DNA of 53,042 nucleotides. It comes from Lichenifustis flavocetrariae. GTDB lineage: Bacteria > Pseudomonadota > Alphaproteobacteria > Rhizobiales > Beijerinckiaceae. This document shows positions 17,401 to 26,344 of this stretch, piece after piece (the stretch's first letter is position 1; each line of letters begins with the position of its first letter). The notes under the pieces were generated by a model that was not told where the DNA came from, did no database searches, and saw nothing but the letters and a program-made list of their open reading frames with translations. A program made the translations under genes and the position numbers. Location: contig NZ_JAMOIM010000032.1 in NCBI RefSeq assembly GCF_026130545.1, positions 1 through 53,042 of the forward strand. Direction: 5' to 3'.

Positions 17401-18874
17401 TCTTCGCGATCACCTCGAACCGCCCCTCAGCCCTGCCGACCGTCTCGGCGCTGCCGAGCAGCAGGATGCCGCCTGGGCGAAGCGCGAAATGGAGGAGCGC
17501 AACCACATTCGCCTGCGCTTCAGGACCGAGATAAATCATCAGGTTTCGGCAGGAGACGACATCGAGCCGCGAGAAAGGCGGATCGGACAGGAGATCCTGG
17601 ACCGTGAACACCACGAGGGCGCGGAGGTCTGGAAGCACCCGATAGTGACCGTCCTCCTTGGCGAAGAAGCGGGTCAGTCGGCGTCGCGAGACATCCGCCT
17701 CGATGGTCTCGGGATAGAGCCCTTCGCGCGCCAGAGCGACGGCATCAGGGTCGACATCGGACGCGAAGATCTGCAGCTTGATCTCCCGCTTCGCGGCCGT
17801 GATCGCTTCCCGAAACAGCATGGCGAGCGAATAGGCCTCCTCGCCCGTGCTGCACCCGGCGATCCAGATGCGAAGGAGTTGGTCCGGCGGGTGGGTGCGG
17901 AGCATGTCGGGGACCACGTCCTTCGCCAGTTTGGCGAAGACCGCCGGGTCGCGGAAGAAGCTCGTGACGTTGATCAGGAGATCCTTGGCTAGCAGCTCGA
18001 CCTCGTCAGGATCGACGCGCAGTCGCTCCAGATAGCGGCCCATGTCGAGTGTCTCGATCGAGGCCATGGCCATGCGACGCTCAATCCGCCGCTGTAGCGT
18101 TCCCGTCTTGTAGGATGTGAAATCATGCGAGGTCCGCGTTCGCAGGAGTTCGACGATCTCCGGCAGCCGATTGGTCGAAGGCGGCGTCGGCGCCGTCTGC
18201 GTCGGCTCATGCATCTCGCTTTGTCGGCTATGCGAGAGAAGAGCTGCGGCGATCTTGGCGACCGGAAGCACGAGATCGACGGCGCCCGTCGCGATGGCGC
18301 TCTGCGGCATGCCGTCATAGCCGGCTTCGCGCGGGTCTTGAGCGATGATGAGCCCGCCTTTCTCCTTGATGGTGGCAAGCCCCAGGCTGCCGTCGCTCCC
18401 GGTCCCCGACAGGATCACGCAGACCGTGCGTTGACCGCAGTCCTCCGCCAGCGAATGCAGAAGCACGTCGAAGGGCAGGCGCGGGCCGCGTTGGGTCCGT
18501 GGCTTGGCGAGGTGCAGAGTGCCCAGGCGCACAGAGAGATATTGCCCAGGCGGAATGACATAGAGGTGGTCGGATTCGAGCCGCACCCCGTCGGCCGCCT
18601 CTTGCACGACCATCGACGTATGGGTGGCCAGCAGATCCACCATCATGCTGGCGTGGTTTGGCTCGAGATGCTGGACAAGGATGAAGGCCATGCCGCTTTT
18701 GGCCGGCATGGCTTCGATCAGCTTGGTGCAGGCATCGAGCCCGCCCGCGGAAGCCCCGACACCGACGATCGGGAAGTCGCCGGATGATGGGGTCGGCGGC
18801 CCGCGCGCCAAGATTGACCGCGGGTTCGACTGAGTTCCGTCCGCTTCGCCGCGCAGAGCACGCTTCTCTGACAT
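14441..18874 (-). CDS. Giant CheB-CheR-PAS hybrid histidine kinase with two receivers and a FixJ-like LuxR HTH
   Basis: A 1477-aa one-protein signalling chain. In order: CheB methylesterase about 33-215 (GASAGG nucleophile Ser, VQHLEPNH, GTGSDGS); CheR about 240-490 (SAM motif WIAGCSTGEEAYSLAM); a coiled coil about 660-735 rich in E/Q; a PAS domain to about 845; HisKA with ASHDLRQPLQ; HATPase with NLLSNALKYT and GLGLGLSIV; receiver 1 (acceptor Asp in LLADYNLPNG); receiver 2 (acceptor in LLIDAYLPGM); and a C-terminal LuxR HTH (LTPRQHQIMDLVLGG, ISQRTVENHRASIMKR). Receiver 2 plus HTH resemble FixJ, including FIEKPVGRDELL. No membrane segment is seen, so it is likely cytoplasmic. The start is uncertain: 18874 lacks a clear ribosome-binding site and 18940 is an alternative. 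It is the best local candidate to bind the recurrent element; its own leader has no copy facing it. Confidence 0.9.
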   Translation of the reverse strand: MSEKRALRGEADGTQSNPRSILARGPPTPSSGDFPIVGVGASAGGLDACTKLIEAMPAKSGMAFILVQHLEPNHASMMVDLLATHTSMVVQEAADGVRLESDHLYVIPPGQYLSVRLGTLHLAKPRTQRGPRLPFDVLLHSLAEDCGQRTVCVILSGTGSDGSLGLATIKEKGGLIIAQDPREAGYDGMPQSAIATGAVDLVLPVAKIAAALLSHSRQSEMHEPTQTAPTPPSTNRLPEIVELLRTRTSHDFTSYKTGTLQRRIERRMAMASIETLDMGRYLERLRVDPDEVELLAKDLLINVTSFFRDPAVFAKLAKDVVPDMLRTHPPDQLLRIWIAGCSTGEEAYSLAMLFREAITAAKREIKLQIFASDVDPDAVALAREGLYPETIEADVSRRRLTRFFAKEDGHYRVLPDLRALVVFTVQDLLSDPPFSRLDVVSCRNLMIYLGPEAQANVVALLHFALRPGGILLLGSAETVGRAEGRFEVIAKTERLYRRVGRNRMGEFAFLRGAGDGVKSIARVEAPAVPSRQSVLAQLCRTTVLDAHAPATVLLNRRHECLFSLGPIDRFLQVALGQPSQDLLVMARPDVRTKLRSALQRAARENGRVVLAGGRLKQDGQTTSFSIDVQPLISEGEDLLLVCFVDTPRHGHDDGHPVAASGSPRIADLERELDAARQELQDVTRSLDASAEEQKAINEEASSVREEYQSTNEELLASKEELQALIEELTALNSQLQETLERQRTTSNDLQNVLYSTDVATLFLDTELSIRFFTPATKSLFSIIPSDVGRPLTDLHALAMDGALVADAHAVLRDGSTLEREIEGQQGLWFVRRILPYHTSDRGVEGVVITFTDITERKRVAKSLEASQQQAETANIAKSRFLAAASHDLRQPLQALKLIRGVLAKRILERRTEQALELVAKLDDTASSMSTMLNTMLDINQLEAGTVDTAVTAFAMNDLLDRLRAEFSWHAGEQDLGFHVVPCSLAVETDPHLLEQMIRNLLSNALKYTKRGKVLIGCRRHGATLSIEIWDTGIGIPQDELQAIFDEYHQIDNKARERHLGLGLGLSIVQRLGSMLGHPVRVRSTTGKGSAFMIEVRIVPNGTARPASAPPPRRREEAADGVRKTMILVIEDDPTVRDALALFLKDDGYQVTTASDVPMALELVARGEIHPDLLLADYNLPNGPNGLEAGLKLGEVLKREIPVIVLTGDISTQTLRDISLSKCVLLTKPVKLEALMEAVRRLLPHGPLVSLPRPQVTSAPANGAAPPTIFVVDDDKTVSDAVQIVLEEAGHRVKAFASCEAFLEAYHPGHGTCLLIDAYLPGMDGFELLRRLRAERHRLPAIMITGRSDVPMAVRAMKAGASDFIEKPVGRDELLAAVNRALDQSRDQSKLFAWREKAARQVADLTPRQHQIMDLVLGGQPSKNIAADLGISQRTVENHRASIMKRTGSKSMPALARLALAAAADDAEEPPFEPIAAE

Positions 18875-19383
18875 GATGGAGGCTTTCGTTCGACGCGCAG
18901 CTTCAGCGTAGCATAGGCCAGCGGGCTCGTCGCGATCCATCGCGCCGTCCGGCTTTTCAAATAATATCAAAGCATAGAGGAGTCCTGATCGTGCAATAGA
19001 CGTTCAGAATAAACTCTTCTCAAGTCTGCCGGTCGGTTATCGTCTTCAACAGCGACAAAGCGACGATGCGGGATCGTGTCCTAAGCTGGCAAGAGCATGA
19101 TCTCGTGACGGATTGCTCAACCGGTTCCCCGCATGGCGCACCACCAGACCCGACGGGTGGCCGATTGCGACGGAAATCGCTTGCCACCTGATCTCCACGC
19201 CGTGGGACGCATAGGTAATTTCCGACCCTACCGCCTCGGCCTTTCGGCGTGCTCTACAAATCAGGAACCGTTTATGAGCGCCTCCCAATCTGCAACGGCA
19301 GACCTTGAAGGTGCCAGACCGATCTGCTCGTCGAACTTCAGCACTTACGACGAGCAACTCTTTCCCTTCCGCGGACGAATTCA
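18875..19383. other. Long divergent intergenic region between the giant kinase and slipin
   Basis: About 510 bases with no convincing gene. It should hold the promoters of both the kinase (leftward) and the slipin operon (rightward). The only clear signal is one recurrent element at 19212-19228 facing slipin. A plus-strand frame covering 19133-19387 has unremarkable composition and I do not accept it. Confidence 0.5.
19212..19228 (+). promoter_or_regulatory. Recurrent element, copy 5 (upstream of slipin)
   Basis: TAGGTAATTTCCGACCC followed by TA, which makes the dyad TAGG...CCTA complete. A candidate -10 (CTCTACAAA) lies about 25 bases downstream. The slipin ATG is 156 bases away. Confidence 0.65.
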
Positions 19384-20241
19384 ATGATTACCCTCTCATA
19401 TTACCTCTTACCCACCCTGGTCGTTGTCGCTTTGATCTTGCTCGGCATGAGCATCAGGATTCTCCGGCAATATGAGCGGGCGGTCGTGTTTACCCTCGGC
19501 AAATTCCAGCGCGTCAAAGGGCCGGGCCTCGTCCTGCTGATCCCCTTCGTCCAGGAAATGGTCCGCGTCGATCTGCGCATCCAGGTCGTCGAAATTCCAA
19601 GCCAGGATGTGATCTCCCACGACAACGTGTCGATGAAGGTCGATGCGGTGCTGTACTTCAATGTGATCAATCCCGAACGGGCGATCATCCAGGTTCAACG
19701 CTATTTGTCGGCGACGACGATGCTGGCCCAGACGACGTTGCGGGCGGTGCTCGGTCAGCACGAGCTCGACGAGATGCTGTCCGAACGCAAGAAGCTGAGC
19801 ACGGACGTGCAAAGTATCCTCGATACGCAGACGGAAGCCTGGGGCATCAAAGTCAGCAATGTCGAAATTAGAACGGTCGAACTCACCGACAATATGGTGC
19901 GGGCCATCGCCAAGCAGGCCGAGGCCGAGCGCGACCGGCGCGCCAAGGTCATTCACGCGGAAGCCGAATTCCAGGCGTCGCAGACCCTCGTCAATGCCGC
20001 CAAGATCTTGTCGAGCATTCCGGCTGCCATGCAGTTGCGCTACCTGCAGACCCTGACGGAGATCGGCGCCGAACAGAACTCGACCGTCGTATTTCCAATG
20101 CCGATCGACATCATCAAGCCGTTCCTCGACATCGTCGACAAGGTCGCAAAACCCTCCGGCGCGAATGGGGGCCTGACGACCCCGATCAGCCCCAACGCCG
20201 GGCTTGTCCTGACGAACGGCAGCGCGAACCACACCAAGTAG
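19384..20241 (+). CDS. Slipin / stomatin-like SPFH membrane protein
   Basis: A 285-aa SPFH-domain protein. Residues about 5-25 form the membrane hairpin, the SPFH domain follows to about 180 (RAVVFTLGKFQRVKGPGLVL, IQVVEIPSQDVISHDNVSMK), then an Ala/Glu/Arg coiled coil (AKQAEAERDRRAKVIHAEAE) that drives oligomerisation. The C-terminal tail carries GANGGLTTPISPNAG. Bacterial slipins usually pair with an NfeD protein in one operon; none is present here, and a broken tpiA follows. A scaffold role in membrane quality control is the family view. It is probably controlled by the upstream recurrent element. Confidence 0.92.
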   Translation: MITLSYYLLPTLVVVALILLGMSIRILRQYERAVVFTLGKFQRVKGPGLVLLIPFVQEMVRVDLRIQVVEIPSQDVISHDNVSMKVDAVLYFNVINPERAIIQVQRYLSATTMLAQTTLRAVLGQHELDEMLSERKKLSTDVQSILDTQTEAWGIKVSNVEIRTVELTDNMVRAIAKQAEAERDRRAKVIHAEAEFQASQTLVNAAKILSSIPAAMQLRYLQTLTEIGAEQNSTVVFPMPIDIIKPFLDIVDKVAKPSGANGGLTTPISPNAGLVLTNGSANHTK

Positions 20242-20314
20242 AGGCAATCTCCTGGCGGTCGGAGCGCCGGAAGCCGAAAGCATCGAGCGACCCAGTTCGA
20301 CGACGAGGGACATC

Positions 20315-21061
20315 ATGCGGCGCTTGATTGCGGGAAACTGGAAGATGCATGGCCTGGCCGCACAGCTGGCCGAGATCGAGGCGATCGCCGCTTCCGTCGC
20401 TGCCACGCCGCCAAAAGCCGACACGCTGATCTGCGTGCCTGCAACCCTGATCTCTCGCGCTGTGCAGACCGCCTCAGGCCGCGTCCCCCTCGGCGGGGAA
20501 GATTGCCACGCGGCGGTCGAGGGGGCGTTTACGGGCGATACCAGTGCCGAGATGCTGAAGGATGCGGGGGCCTCCGCAGTCATCGTCGGCCATTCGGAAC
20601 GGCGGCATTATCACGGCGAGACCGACGCAGCCGTGGCCGCAAAGGCAACGGCGGCATGACGTGCGGGCCTCCTGGCCATCATCTGCATCGGCGAGAATGA
20701 AGCGGAACGGCGGGACGGTCTGGCCTTGTCGGTATGCGGCGATCAGATTGCCGGCAGCGTGCCCGAGACTCTGGTCCACCCCGGCATACTGGCAATCGCT
20801 TATGAGCCTCTCTGGGCGATCGGCACCGGGCACATGCCGGCTGCGAACGAGATCGTGGAGATGCACGCACACATCCGCCAATGCCTCGCAAAGCGCTTCG
20901 GGGCTGCCACTGGGGAAAAGATACGGATCCTCTATGGCGGATCGGTCAAACCCGCCAATGCGCGGGAGATCCTGGCACTGCCGGACGTTGGCGGCGCTTT
21001 GGTCGGCGGGGCAAGCCTGCATGCCGCGGATTTCAACGCGATCATCCGCGCGGCTGAGTAG
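20315..21061 (+). pseudogene. tpiA: Triosephosphate isomerase interrupted by an in-frame TGA
   Basis: The 248-codon frame is a complete TIM barrel in one reading frame, except that codon 115 (20657-20659) is TGA. The order is AGNWKMHG (substrate Lys), IVGHSERRHYHGET (catalytic His), KATAA-stop-RAGLLAIICIGENE, AYEPLWAIGTG (catalytic Glu), and the phosphate loop LYGGSVKPANA. Related enzymes usually have a Trp, Leu or similar codon at the stop, so TGG to TGA is the simplest event. All other catalytic parts are intact, so the lesion is recent, a sequence error, or subject to readthrough. A second tpiA elsewhere would make loss harmless. It follows slipin by 73 bases. Confidence 0.85.
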
Positions 21062-21071
21062 TTTCCGATCC
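21055..21071 (+). promoter_or_regulatory. Recurrent element, copy 6 (upstream of the H+-ATPase)
   Basis: TGAGTAGTTTCCGATCC then T, matching the core except at the variable base. It overlaps the tpiA stop codon (TAG at 21059-21061). A CGTAGCTT candidate -10 follows at about 25 bases. The ATPase ATG is 171 bases downstream. Confidence 0.7.
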
Positions 21072-21241
21072 TGTCCCACGGCAGCAGCCGAAGCGTAGCT
21101 TGTCCCGCCTGGAGCGGATTCACGTGCGGGCGTTCTTCTCGGACCGTCGCGAGGGCCCAGGCGGCGTGCCCATCGAGACGGCGTGAGCGCAAACCTTACG
21201 CCGCCCAAGCCCTTTTGCCCATGAATATTCGAGGAGCACCC

Positions 21242-24139
21242 ATGGCGACGCCCAACAAAGATGAGGCCATGGCGCGCGATGCCAAATCGGATCCCAAGGT
21301 CAAGGCCGCCGACGATCTGAAGACTCTCCCCCTGCCGGAGGTCGAGAAAAGGCTGGGATCGTCGTCGGACGGGCTCACGCAGTCGGAGGCCGAAAAGCGG
21401 CTGACCCAATACGGGCAGAATGAGATTGCCGAGAAAAAAACCAATCTCATCTTCAAGTTCCTGTCGTACTTCTGGGGCCCGATCCCTTGGATGATCGAAG
21501 TTGCGGTCATCCTCTCGGGGGTCGTCCGGCACTGGCCGGATTTCTTCATCATTCTCCTGTTGCTCGTTGCGAATGCCTGCGTCGGATTTTGGGAAGAACG
21601 TCAGGCCGGCAATGCCATCGAGGCGCTGAAGGCGAAGCTCGCGATCAAGGCCAGGGTCAAGCGGGATGGCAAATGGGTCACCCCGGCAGCGCGGGACCTG
21701 GTGCCGGGCGACGTCATCCGCCTGCGTCGGGGTGATATCGTGCCGGCTGACGCCCGTTTGCTCGACGGTGATGAGATCTCGGTCGATCAGTCGGCGCTGA
21801 CGGGAGAATCGCTCCCGGCCACGCGGAAATCCGGCGACGCCGTGTTTTCTGGTTCGATCCTGCGCCGTGGTGAGATCGGCGCGTTGGTCTATGCGACGGG
21901 CACAAAGACCTATTTCGGCAAGACGGCGGAACTGGTCGAGACGGCCGTCACGGTCAGTCATTTCCAGAAGGCCGTCCTGAAGATCGGCAATTACCTGATC
22001 GTTCTGGCGGTGGTCCTGGTGGCGGTGATCATCGCGGTGGCGCTCTACCGCGGCGACCCAATCCTTTCGACCTTGCAGTTTGCTTTGGTGCTGACGGTCG
22101 CGGCGATCCCCGTTGCGATGCCGACCGTTCTGTCCGTTACCATGGCGGTCGGCGCGCGGCTGCTCGCCAAGAAGCAGGCGATCGTGAGCCGCCTCGTCGC
22201 CATCGAGGAACTCGCTGGCGTCGATATGCTCTGCGCCGACAAGACCGGGACGCTCACGCAGAACAAGCTGACACTGGGGGACCCGTTCAGCGTCGGCGAT
22301 ATGGCTGCCGATCAGGTGATCCTGAATGCCGCGCTCGCGTCGCGCTCCGACAATGACGACACCATCGATCTTGCCGTCCTGGGCGGCGTCAAGGACGACA
22401 AGCTCCTGCACGGCTACAATGTCGTTCATTTCACGCCGTTCGATGCCGTGCACAAGCGGACCGAAGCGACCGTCAAATCCGAGGACGGAAGCACCTTCAA
22501 GGTGGCGAAGGGTGCTCCTCAGGTCATTCTGGAGATGTCGGACAATGCCGCAGCCGTGAAGACCGCCGTCGACGCGGCGGTCAATGGGTTTGCGGCACGC
22601 GGCTTTCGTGCGCTTGGCGTGGCCCGCACCGACGGCGACGGCAAGTGGCAACTTGTCGGCGTCCTGCCGCTCTTCGATCCGCCGCGCGAGGACGCCAAGG
22701 CGACGGTCGCAACCGCGCGCCAGATGGGCGTGAAGATCAAGATGGTGACCGGCGATGCGCTCGCGATTGCCCGCGAGACCGCCAAGACGCTGGACATGGG
22801 CGCCGATATCCTCGACGGCGCGGGCCTCGGCGACGCCAAGCATGACGAAACCCCGGCGGTCGCCAAATCCATCGAGGACGCGGACGGCTTCGCCCAGGTG
22901 TTCCCCGAGCATAAGTTCCACATCGTGGATGTGTTGCAGAAGCGGGGGCACATCGTCGGCATGACGGGCGACGGCGTGAACGATGCCCCCGCGCTGAAGA
23001 AGGCCGACTGCGGGATCGCCGTGTCCGGGGCGACGGATGCGGCGCGAGCGGCAGCTTCGATCGTGCTGCTGACCCCCGGCCTGTCGGTGATCATCGACGC
23101 GATCCAGGAGAGCCGCCGGATCTTCCAGCGCATGAACAGCTATGCGATCTACCGGATCGCCGAGACGCTGCGCGTCCTGTTCTTCATGACGCTCGCCATC
23201 CTGGTCTTCAACTTCTACCCGCTCACGGCGGTCATGATCGTCATGCTGGCGTTGCTCAACGACGGCGCGATCCTGTCGATCGCCTATGACAACGTCCAGT
23301 ACAGGAATGCGCCGGAAGCCTGGAACATGCGCCTCGTTCTCGGCGTGTCCACAGTCCTGGGCGTGCTTGGCGTCGTGGCGGCTTTCGGCCTGTTCTACCT
23401 CGGCGAGCGCGTGTTTCATCTCGACCGGCCGCACATCCAAACCCTGATGTATTTGAAGCTTTCGGTTGCCGGACATCTGACAATCTTTCTGACGCGGACG
23501 CGTGGGCCGTTCTGGTCCATTCGTCCCGCCAAGATCCTTTGGATGGCGGTGCTCGGAACCCAGACCGTCGCGACCTTGATTGCGATCTTCGGGTTTGGTC
23601 TGGTGACACCGCTGGGCTGGTATTGGGCGCTGCTGGTTTGGGGCTATGCCCTCGCCTGGGCTCTCGTGAACGACCGCGCGAAATTGCTCACCTACAGGCT
23701 TCTCGACGACGTCAAAGCTGAAGAGAAGCCCGCCGCAGAAGAAAAACCGCGCCTGGCTAGCAAGAGTGTCAGCACGCCCGCGGCGTCGGACAAGACGGGA
23801 CCGAGGGCTACGACCAACGTCTCTTCCGATGCTCACCCCAAGCCGGACCCCGTCGTCAAAGTCGGCGCGCCGCCTGATGTCAAAGCCGAGTCGCACCCAA
23901 AGACCGACCTCCTGTCCGAGTTCCAGTCCAAGATAGGAACCCCTGCCAATTCAAACCTGGCCACGCTGATCGACACAAAGCTCGGGGACATCATCTTGGA
24001 GGCCGTCCTCAAAGATCCAGACGTCGCAGGGCACATCGTGGCCAAGGCCATTGCCGAGGCTGAGGCATCCGCCGCGGGTCGCTCCCAGGACGCCAAGAGC
24101 GGATCGCCGCCGGATGCAACGCCGCAAGCTGCCGAATGA
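21242..24139 (+). CDS. P-type plasma-membrane H+-ATPase (type IIIA)
   Basis: Exports protons at the cost of ATP; 965 aa. N-terminal actuator motif [18 protein letters not shown], phosphorylation motif [16 protein letters not shown] near residue 333, hinge [20 protein letters not shown], and about ten membrane helices are all typical of the yeast/plant Pma type also found in some bacteria. GAGGAGC precedes the ATG. Beyond the last helix there is an extra tail of about 150 aa, rich in Lys, Glu, Ala, Pro and Ser, ending in a more ordered helix ([20 protein letters not shown]). Such tails are autoinhibitory in eukaryotic pumps; here that is only a suggestion. PPK2 follows directly, so energy supply and proton export are linked in one unit. 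Confidence 0.93.
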   Translation: MATPNKDEAMARDAKSDPKVKAADDLKTLPLPEVEKRLGSSSDGLTQSEAEKRLTQYGQNEIAEKKTNLIFKFLSYFWGPIPWMIEVAVILSGVVRHWPDFFIILLLLVANACVGFWEERQAGNAIEALKAKLAIKARVKRDGKWVTPAARDLVPGDVIRLRRGDIVPADARLLDGDEISVDQSALTGESLPATRKSGDAVFSGSILRRGEIGALVYATGTKTYFGKTAELVETAVTVSHFQKAVLKIGNYLIVLAVVLVAVIIAVALYRGDPILSTLQFALVLTVAAIPVAMPTVLSVTMAVGARLLAKKQAIVSRLVAIEELAGVDMLCADKTGTLTQNKLTLGDPFSVGDMAADQVILNAALASRSDNDDTIDLAVLGGVKDDKLLHGYNVVHFTPFDAVHKRTEATVKSEDGSTFKVAKGAPQVILEMSDNAAAVKTAVDAAVNGFAARGFRALGVARTDGDGKWQLVGVLPLFDPPREDAKATVATARQMGVKIKMVTGDALAIARETAKTLDMGADILDGAGLGDAKHDETPAVAKSIEDADGFAQVFPEHKFHIVDVLQKRGHIVGMTGDGVNDAPALKKADCGIAVSGATDAARAAASIVLLTPGLSVIIDAIQESRRIFQRMNSYAIYRIAETLRVLFFMTLAILVFNFYPLTAVMIVMLALLNDGAILSIAYDNVQYRNAPEAWNMRLVLGVSTVLGVLGVVAAFGLFYLGERVFHLDRPHIQTLMYLKLSVAGHLTIFLTRTRGPFWSIRPAKILWMAVLGTQTVATLIAIFGFGLVTPLGWYWALLVWGYALAWALVNDRAKLLTYRLLDDVKAEEKPAAEEKPRLASKSVSTPAASDKTGPRATTNVSSDAHPKPDPVVKVGAPPDVKAESHPKTDLLSEFQSKIGTPANSNLATLIDTKLGDIILEAVLKDPDVAGHIVAKAIAEAEASAAGRSQDAKSGSPPDATPQAAE

Positions 24140-24216
24140 ATGCCGATCTATCTGCGCGCATGAGCGACGGGTCACAGACGACGACCGATGCGGCGCGCGC
24201 CGCGAAAGGAACGACA

Positions 24217-25086
24217 ATGAAAATCCATTCGAAAGATTTCCGCGTCCGCGAAGGCGACGAAGTTGACCTCAAGAAATGGCCGACGATCACCGATCCGATC
24301 TGCAAATCGAGTGAGGAGTACAGACAGCTTCTGGCGGAGCATGTGGATCGGCTGAGCGCTTTGCAGCAATTGCACTACGCCTCGAATCGCTATGCCGTAC
24401 TCCTGATTTTCCAGGCCATGGATGCGGCCGGAAAGGATGGCGCGATCAGGCACGTCATGTCGGGCGTCAATCCCCAGGGGTGCCAGGTCTTCAGTTTCAA
24501 GCACCCGAGCGCGGCCGAATTGGAACACGACTTTCTCTGGCGCACCACCCGCGATCTGCCGGAACGAGGACGGATCGGCATCTTCAACCGCTCCTACTAC
24601 GAGGAGGTGCTGGTGGTCCGCGTGCACCGTGACATCCTTCTCAGCGAGGGACTGCCCGACGCGCCCCGTCACGACAGCAAGCTCTGGCACGACCGCTACC
24701 GCTCCATCGTCGATCTGGAGAAGCACCTGCACGCGAACGGCACCCGCATCGTCAAGTTCTTCCTCCATCTATCGAAGGACGAGCAGTGCCAGCGGTTTCT
24801 GGCCCGGATCGACGAGCCGGACAAGAATTGGAAATTCAGCCTCGCTGATGTGGAGGAACGGAAGTTCTGGAAGCAATACCGAACCGCCTATGAGGAATGC
24901 CTCAGCGCAACCAGTACCGAGCATTCACCCTGGTATGTCGTGCCAGCGGACGACAAGGAGAACGCCCGGCTGATCGTCTCTCAGATCGTGCTCGACACAT
25001 TAGACGGGCTCAAGATGAGCTACCCCGAAGTGAGCGTCGAGCGGGAGCAGCAACTCCAGGCCATCCGGCACGAGTTGATCCATTGA
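24217..25086 (+). CDS. ppk2: Polyphosphate kinase 2 family protein
   Basis: Transfers phosphate between polyphosphate and nucleotides; 289 aa from the chosen ATG. The P-loop [19 protein letters not shown] (Walker A GKDG), the Walker B-like [19 protein letters not shown] and the lid Arg region are present. The Walker A Asp pattern MDAAGKDG is that of single-domain PPK2. AAAGGAAC lies before 24217, and family members start at MKIHSKDF. An in-frame ATG at 24136 overlaps the ATPase stop by 4 bases and would add 27 residues; translation coupling makes it possible. Whether it makes ATP/ADP from polyphosphate or the reverse cannot be read here. Confidence 0.92.
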   Translation: MKIHSKDFRVREGDEVDLKKWPTITDPICKSSEEYRQLLAEHVDRLSALQQLHYASNRYAVLLIFQAMDAAGKDGAIRHVMSGVNPQGCQVFSFKHPSAAELEHDFLWRTTRDLPERGRIGIFNRSYYEEVLVVRVHRDILLSEGLPDAPRHDSKLWHDRYRSIVDLEKHLHANGTRIVKFFLHLSKDEQCQRFLARIDEPDKNWKFSLADVEERKFWKQYRTAYEECLSATSTEHSPWYVVPADDKENARLIVSQIVLDTLDGLKMSYPEVSVEREQQLQAIRHELIH

Positions 25087-25114
25087 GGTATCCCGGAAGC
25101 TGGCATTCGGATCG

Positions 25115-25130
25115 TAGGTGTTTCCGAACC
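25115..25130 (+). promoter_or_regulatory. Recurrent element, copy 7 (upstream of tal-pgi-rpiA)
   Basis: TAGGTGTTTCCGAACC then T: the core with one base missing between GGT and GTTT. A good candidate -10 (ATAATAG) follows about 20-27 bases downstream. The tal ATG is 117 bases away. Confidence 0.55.
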
Positions 25131-25246
25131 TGGCGCCGCATCAAGGTCGATAATAGCTCCTTGTACGCTGAAGTGACGGCATTCCCATCTGCAGGGCAGC
25201 CGACCGCTCACCCACTGTCCCGGCAACGTAATGAAGGAACCGAACG

Positions 25247-26329
25247 ATGACCTCAGGCGCACCCAGGGCCCTTAACGAGCTCGGCCAAAGCCTGTGGCTC
25301 GACAACATCACCCGCGATCTGCTCGATAGCGGGAGGCTGCAGGGCTACATCGATGACTTGTCGGTGACCGGGCTGACCTCCAATCCGACGATCTTCGATC
25401 ACGCCATCTCGCGCAGTGCCGCCTATGACGTGGAGATCCACCGCCAACTGGATGCGGGCCAGTCGGGTGAGGAATTGTTCTTCAACCTCGCCGTTCAAGA
25501 CCTCACCCGTGCGGCCGACCTGTTCGCACCTGTCCATGCGCGAACCGGCACGGTGGACGGGTTCGTGTCGCTGGAAGTTTCGCCGCTGCTCGCCTACGAC
25601 ACGCGAGCCACCGTCGCGCAAGCCAAGGCGCTGCACGCCCAGGCAAACAGGCCCAATCTATTCATCAAAATCCCCGGCACCACGGAAGGTCTGCAGGCGA
25701 TCGAGCAAGCGATCTTCGCCGGCGTTCCGGTGAACGTGACCCTGCTGTTCTCCACCGTCCAGTACAAGGCTGCTGCCGATGCCTATCTGAAGGGCTTGGA
25801 GCGGCGTGTCGCCGCCGGCCTGTCGCCCGATGTGCGATCGGTCGCGTCGCTGTTCGTCAGCCGGTGGGACCGCGCCGTGACGGCGCAGCTGCCCGCCGCG
25901 ATGCGCAACACACTCGGCATCGCGGTCAGCCGTCAGGCCTACAAGGCCTATCGCGACGTGCTGGAGAGCGATCGATTCCAGCGCTTGGAGAATGTCGGCG
26001 CTCGCGCGCAGCGGCTGCTGTTTGCCAGCACCGGGACGAAGGACAAGCATGCGTCGGACACATTGTACATCTCTGGTCTTGCCGCACCCAATACGGTGAA
26101 CACGATGCCGGAGGAGACGCTGCTCGCCTTCGCCGATCATGGCGCGGCCCCTCACACGCTCCCGCGCGACGGAGGCGATGCGGACGTGGTGCTGGCCGCT
26201 CACGCGAAGGCGGGTATCGACCTGACCGCATTGGCGGCAAAGTTGCAATCCGACGGAGCCAAGGGCTTCGTCGAGTCCTGGTACGAGCTGCACGGCGCAA
26301 TCGACGCCAAGAGCAGGGTTTTGGCCTGA
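25247..26329 (+). CDS. tal: Transaldolase
   Basis: Moves a dihydroxyacetone unit between sugar phosphates in the non-oxidative pentose pathway; 360 aa. The N-terminus has the family pattern SLWLDNITRDLL and GLTSNPTIFDHAIS. The Schiff-base Lys is in NLFIKIPGTTEG near residue 140, and VNVTLLFS, SLFVSRWD and YISGLAAPNTVNTMPE follow. This is the longer TalB-like type seen in actinobacteria and cyanobacteria, and here it is not fused to pgi as it is in some bacteria, though pgi follows after 15 bases. It starts the tal-pgi-rpiA operon. Confidence 0.94.
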   Translation: MTSGAPRALNELGQSLWLDNITRDLLDSGRLQGYIDDLSVTGLTSNPTIFDHAISRSAAYDVEIHRQLDAGQSGEELFFNLAVQDLTRAADLFAPVHARTGTVDGFVSLEVSPLLAYDTRATVAQAKALHAQANRPNLFIKIPGTTEGLQAIEQAIFAGVPVNVTLLFSTVQYKAAADAYLKGLERRVAAGLSPDVRSVASLFVSRWDRAVTAQLPAAMRNTLGIAVSRQAYKAYRDVLESDRFQRLENVGARAQRLLFASTGTKDKHASDTLYISGLAAPNTVNTMPEETLLAFADHGAAPHTLPRDGGDADVVLAAHAKAGIDLTALAAKLQSDGAKGFVESWYELHGAIDAKSRVLA

Positions 26330-26344
26330 TTTCGGAGACTGCTC

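Noticed and set aside
19133-19387. 84-aa plus-strand frame before slipin
   Set aside because: It contains the recurrent element, lacks a ribosome-binding site and has non-protein-like composition.
20474-23896. A 1140-aa minus-strand frame opposite the tpiA and H+-ATPase genes
   Set aside because: It is a GC-rich shadow rich in Arg, His, Asp and Gln with no family motif, while the plus strand carries all P-type ATPase signatures.
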